The notes under the pieces are model-generated. The model saw only the letters and a list, made by a program, of their open reading frames with translations. It searched no databases and was not told the DNA's origin. The position numbers and the translations under genes were made by a program. Shown piece after piece: positions 9,809 to 13,367 of a stretch of 13,367 bases of DNA. Every line of letters begins with the position of its first letter. Position 1 is the stretch's first letter. This DNA is from Arachnopeziza araneosa (Eukaryota > Ascomycota > Leotiomycetes > Helotiales > Arachnopezizaceae): contig QYAI01000274.1 of assembly GCA_003988855.1 (NCBI GenBank), positions 1-13,367 of the forward strand, given 5' to 3'.

Positions 9809-9902
9809 TTATCTTACAAAACATGCAGATAGACTCGAAGGAAACGACACGTGAGTCAGTGTGTCAAGTAGGCACCCTAAAGATGCAATGCTAAAAAGAT
9901 AA
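9809..9902. promoter_or_regulatory. Possible nitrogen/amino-acid control cluster
   Basis: Within 94 bp there are three HGATAR-type sites (9809-9814 on the minus strand, 9827-9832 and 9897-9902 on the plus strand), a perfect TGAGTCA (9852-9858) and an overlapping CACGTG E-box (9848-9853). In ascomycetes GATA sites bind AreA/NIT2 and TGASTCA binds CpcA/Gcn4, both known regulators of amino-acid permease genes. The cluster is about 600 bp upstream of the permease start. Each site is short and could be chance; no GATA site was seen closer to the gene. Confidence 0.35.
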
Positions 9903-10203
9903 AAATAAACAATGCAAAAACCCGCTCCAAAAAATGCAGTCATCTTGAATCACATCGTCATAGATGAGATGTAGTGATTCAAGTTCCTCTGGTGTAAATA
10001 ATGACCTAAATAGATAATTAATTCTCAAATCACCGCGGCGCCTCGACTTTTGATCAAGAGGTATGTCGTCGATGTACGAAAAACCATGTCTGGAACAGTC
10101 CAATGGTTTGCGACATCTTTGGTCAATCCTAGTTCTCTGCCGGTCTCCACTTGACACGGCCTTGATTATTTCCCTCTCAGTCTCCGTGCAGCAAGTGCTA
10201 AAT

Positions 10204-11676
10204 TTATAACCTTAAACCTGCAGCTCCTTCTCCTGTGTCGCCTATACTGCCTTCAGGTGCTAGATTCGGGTAGTAATATGCCGCTACGGCAATGATGATA
10301 TAGACAATCAAACACAGAGCGCCTTCCAGGTAATTGGATTTTTGATCTCTCAAGAAATTTCCCACCACCAAGATGGACAAGATCAGAACGATGATGTTGA
10401 AGGGTTCAAATTGCAAGTCGAGTTTTTTATCGAGGCCCCAGGCAACGATAACAACAAGAGGGGCGTTGAAAAGGGCCGTTTGGACTGTAGCGCCGAGAAC
10501 ATGAGATAGTGCAAAGTTCATTTGGTTATCCCAAGCTTCGTCCACAGCTGTGAGGTGCTCTGCGGCTTTCTCGACGAGAGGAACAAGGATAAGACCAACA
10601 AAGGCATCGGAGACACCGCGTTCAACGATAAAGTCGATTTGTTCAACCAGAGCGATGGCGATGATTGTGACCAATGCAACAGCAACCGGCAACGCGCCAA
10701 CACATTCAGTCAAGGTGAGCTTGTCTTTGTGAAGATCAATATGGCGATCTTCATCTCTCTTTTCATCCGCTTCGAGAATGCTGTCGTATATGCTGTGGTG
10801 CGTTCGTACCTGAAACCAAATATAGAATGCGTAGGCGATGATGAGGAAGATGGAGGCAATTCGAGAGACCGACAGAACTTTGTTGTCCAACTCAGAGACT
10901 TCAACACCGGTGTTGTTATTGAGAGCAGTATAGAAGGCGGTTGGAACAGCTAGACCGAGTCCCCTATTCAATTGAGTTAGTTCGTGCAGTATGGAACTTG
11001 GGAGAACTTACGCTGTCAGGAGTAAACCGCTACCAACCTCACTAATCACCTCATCAAATGTTTGCTCGTCCCGGCGCATACCACCCACGAAAAAGCACAT
11101 GCCCAAACACAGGAGCAGCGTGGCCAAGATAGATCCCAAGATTGCAGCTTGGATAACGTGAAATTGATTATGGTTCAGGAGAACCATGAAGAGAACAATC
11201 TCAACCAGCGACCCAAGCGTCGTCTCCAGCAAGATCCCAAACACTCTAGGTAGTTTCCTGGCCAATTCCTGACCAGCAAACCCAATTAAATTGGCACATG
11301 GAACCATGGCAATGTAATTGAGAATGAAGATCGCGAGATGCAAGTCGGGGCGAGCATACCGAACGGCTATTGCTGTTGGCACGACAGGCCAGAGAATATT
11401 GACCGCCCTTGATGCATCGCTCGTCGAAGCCCAGACGACCTTGAGAAACTGTATTGGGTGCAAGCCTGTCCTCCCACTCTCTCCCTCTGGCGTAACCCAT
11501 TTGTGAACTTTGTGGCCGTTGTGGTTGATTCGGTGCGTTGGAAGCACCTGGTTCTTCTCGACGGGAGGCTGAGTATCTGCGGGAGCACTGTGCTCTGTTG
11601 AGGAGCTCAATTGGGGATTGTGATTCGAAGGATCGCCACTCTTGGCCTTGGAGCTGCGTTGGAAGATGCCGCTCAT
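10204..11676 (-). CDS. Ca2+/H+ exchanger, CAX family (atypical)
   Basis: Predicted 474-residue membrane antiporter from two exons, 11676-11012 and 10963-10204. By family it exchanges cytosolic Ca2+ for H+, usually at the vacuole. An N-terminal hydrophilic region of about 90 residues precedes the two inverted CAX repeats. The first repeat has LGSLVEIVLF (154-163), QAAILGSILATLLLCLGMCFF and an acidic linker. The second has VGLILVPLVEKAAEHL (344-359) and HVLGATVQTALFN. The key glutamates E159 and E357 are kept, but the usual GN of the GN-x-x-E motifs is GS in repeat one and EK in repeat two. Ion specificity may therefore differ from yeast Vcx1. It is longer than Vcx1 (411 residues), mainly at the N-terminus. 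The start at 11676 is the first ATG of the frame, preceded by purine-rich GCAACA. Three GTGGCTG cores lie upstream. Confidence 0.92.
10964..11011 (-). other. Exchanger intron
   Basis: A 48-bp intron with donor GTAAGT at 11011, branch-like ACTAAC and acceptor GAATAG ending at 10964. Splicing joins LLLTA to GLGLAVPTA in a continuous frame within the exchanger, and the intron carries an in-frame TAA right after the donor. Confidence 0.92.
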
Positions 11677-11720
11677 TGTTGCGAGCTGATGGTGCTGAAC
11701 GTTGCTATCTTCGTACGGCT

Positions 11721-12323
11721 GTGGCTGCGCTCATCACTCGTCGGACTTCCCTTTGTGATACGCAAGTCGATCAATGGAATCCCCCTATGAAATTAGTTGA
11801 AAGAAGAATTGAAGGAGAGAAAGGGAGAGGAGAGCTGATCTCGACCACGTCAGCAAATTTTGTCCACAGCTCTTGGCGGTAAGCCATCGGAAGAGGTTTC
11901 ACTTGGCAGCCACCCATCTTAGCGAAACTGCTTGTTTTCGCCCCCAAACATGCACCAAACAATAAAAATGCGTGGGTCTTGCGTGGGTGGGGAATTTGGG
12001 CTGAAAATCACGTAAATTCTGGATTCAGTCAATTTGATGTTGTTGTTGTTTCGTGGTCGACGGCGTGGGTGCGGGATGGGCCGTTCTCCCATGTAATATT
12101 TTCGGCCGAACTAGCCCTTTTGGGAGGACTAGAGTCTGACAGTGTGAGATTTCTCTGGAGAAGCAGGCTCACCACCAGGTTCAACAGAAAAAAAAGATCG
12201 TAAGTAAATTTAATTCTAAACGGTTTTTTTCGTCGACGATCGATGCGCAAGTTCAGCAGGTAGTCCAGCGGTAGTTCCAAGCTACTACATGATTCAAGAC
12301 TAGACTAATAAGTAGACAGCCAC
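11721..12323 (-). promoter_or_regulatory. Three putative CrzA/Crz1-type sites
   Basis: GTGGCTG occurs at 11721-11727 (plus strand) and as its complement CAGCCAC at 11907-11913 and 12317-12323, all within 650 bp upstream of the exchanger start. The calcineurin-dependent factor CrzA/Crz1 of ascomycetes recognises a GGC-centred core of this kind, and Vcx1-type exchangers are classic targets. The match is to a core heptamer only. Confidence 0.4.
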
Positions 12324-12753
12324 CGTTACAAGTAATAATTCTAGCCAGTGAAAAACAAATGTGAATGGCGCGAATCTAAAACACAGGCGATAGTAATCTT
12401 AAATACTTGAGATTGTAGTTTTGAAATCGAAGAATAGGCGATGGCTTACTTCTCTACCCTGAGATCCTTCTTCTGGTCATCCAAACAATCCCTCTCTTTT
12501 GTCTGCTGACAGCCTCAACTCGACCAGTCAATATATCCCAAGACCCTTCCAAATTCTAACCAATAATAACAATTCCATCCAAACTCCCACCAAGCTAATA
12601 GAACCAAAACTCCCACTATCATCCTCAAATGTTCATTCGAATTCACAAACTGAAATGCAAGCATCCGAGGAAAATGGTATTATCAATTAATTTTCCCGTT
12701 CTTCTCCATCACATTCAGTTAGTAAGCTTGCTGCTCTTGCTCAGGCGCTAATC

Positions 12754-12774
12754 ACCCTCGGCTTACCCTCGGCT
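12754..12774. repeat. Direct repeat ACCCTCGGCT
   Basis: Two copies of a 10-bp word, 12754-12763 and 12765-12774, separated by one base, about 135 bp upstream of the start at 12907. It could be a tandem transcription-factor site or simple slippage. Confidence 0.5.
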
Positions 12775-12906
12775 CAGTCAACTCACTGATTCTCAGCCTC
12801 AGGCACCCAAGAAACCGCGCTAAACCTTAAATCTAAAACCGCACATCATTTCGCCCCTCCATCAAAAAACCTCACAGTCAGTGTACGAAACAATCCTGCT
12901 AGTCAA

Positions 12907-13367
12907 ATGGCGCCCAGATACTCTAACCGTGTCGAGAAGAAGTGGGTAGCAAACCAACTACGACACCTATCTCTGGATCAAGTTGCAAAGTTTGTGGAGA
13001 AGCTTGAAGATAAGAACGACGCGCCTCAACCTGTAAGAGTATCGAAGCTAATCTATTCCAAAAGTACTTCTACTTACAAGCTCTTATCTAGTTAGCTGCA
13101 AGAGATCTTACTTTCGACAGAGTAGTAGAGATCTTCGGCCTGAAAGAGAGTCAGCCGTGGGACTTGCAAAAGGAAGACTATGATGTTCCAGCTTCCTTGA
13201 GTATACTTGCTTTTTTTATCTTCAAATTGAGTATAACTAACCTACTTCAAGCTTTTGTCCTAGAACTAATAAAGCACGCACCTTACGATAAGAACTCAGA
13301 AGCGTACAATCGACTCGCGATCGATCACTTGATTATAGCTTGTTTTGCGAAGCACAAGAAGAATTTG
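12907..13367 (+). CDS. Unidentified gene, 5' part only
   Basis: The gene begins with ATG at 12907 in a good context (a CAAATGG start) and is cut by the window end. Three exons fit: 12907-13032, 13092-13200 and 13252 onward. The 59-bp intron uses donor GTAAGA and acceptor CTAG. The 51-bp intron uses donor GTATAC, branch TAACTAAC and acceptor CAAG. The visible 117 residues are mostly charged and helix-prone (start MAPRYSNRVEKKW, later AIDHLIIACFAKHKKN). There is no signal peptide, membrane segment or known motif. Two fungal-type introns that each restore an open frame support a real gene. The family is not recognised. A C-terminal nuclease-like domain, as in some fungal hypothetical proteins with similar leader regions, is only a guess and would lie outside the window. 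Confidence 0.55.

Larger units (their letters stand above)
9210..10203. other. Permease upstream region and exchanger 3' flank
   Basis: No supportable gene in this 1-kb stretch. An 88-codon minus-strand frame at 9891-10157 has no recognisable domain. The region holds the promoter of the permease and the 3' UTR of the Ca2+/H+ exchanger. An AT-rich run with TATATA elements lies at 9735-9790, too far from the permease start to be assigned with confidence. A short inverted repeat lies at 9594-9610. Confidence 0.6.
11677..12906. other. Divergent intergenic/promoter region
   Basis: This 1.2-kb stretch lies between the divergent exchanger (-) and the unidentified gene at 12907 (+). No gene is supported. 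A frame open over 12463-12690 has no ATG and is Asn/Ser/Thr-rich, and a 22-codon ATG frame starts at 12441. AT content rises after about 12200. It contains three GTGGCTG cores and an 11-bp direct repeat near 12754-12774. Confidence 0.6.

Noticed and set aside
9891..10157. 88-codon minus-strand frame just downstream of the Ca2+/H+ exchanger
   Set aside because: No homology recognised. The exchanger already ends normally and no splice signals link the two.
12441..12690. Possible small gene: ATG at 12441 plus an open stretch to 12690 in another frame
   Set aside because: Joining them needs a frameshift, no GT-AG intron fits, and the later part is low-complexity Asn/Ser/Thr typical of translated AT-rich DNA.
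1..13367. CRISPR arrays, tRNA, rRNA or complete transposable elements
   Set aside because: No repeat-spacer pattern, cloverleaf-like segment, transposase or reverse transcriptase motif, or long terminal repeat was seen on either strand.

Overview
The window looks like nuclear DNA of a filamentous ascomycete (Pezizomycotina). The evidence is the many short introns (39-92 bp, mostly GTRNGT donors, several with CTAAC-like branch sites just before the acceptor), large multi-exon genes, roomy intergenic regions, and protein families typical of these fungi. I could not narrow the taxon further. All gene models were spliced by hand from the sequence and checked for frame continuity.

Layout: 1-1332 holds no gene I can support, apart from a short tandem repeat. 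1333-6309 (+) is one large ten-exon gene for a protein of about 1490 residues. In order it carries an N-terminal B-box-like Cys/His module, a P-loop GTPase-like domain, a helical region with a Cys/His cluster, a RING-like zinc module, a complete patatin-like phospholipase domain with the Ser-Asp dyad intact, and a disordered charged tail. 6310-7141 is the intergenic region between convergent genes. 7142-9209 (-) is a three-exon amino-acid permease of the fungal AAT/APC type. 9210-10203 is its upstream region, with a small cluster of CpcA/Gcn4-, E-box- and GATA-like sites. 10204-11676 (-) is a two-exon vacuolar-type Ca2+/H+ exchanger (CAX family) whose two signature GN-x-x-E motifs are both altered. 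11677-12906 is a divergent promoter region with three GTGGCTG cores upstream of the exchanger. 12907 to the end (+) is the 5' part of an unidentified intron-containing gene that runs off the window.

The two transporter genes are ordinary membrane transport functions (plasma-membrane amino-acid uptake; probably vacuolar Ca2+ sequestration) and nothing links them to the large gene. The most interesting item is the large GTPase-RING-patatin protein. A nucleotide-binding switch with zinc modules is joined to a lipid hydrolase in one polypeptide, which is the sensor-effector layout seen in immune or incompatibility proteins of fungi and, by analogy, in bacterial patatin effectors. That role is inference, not shown by the sequence.
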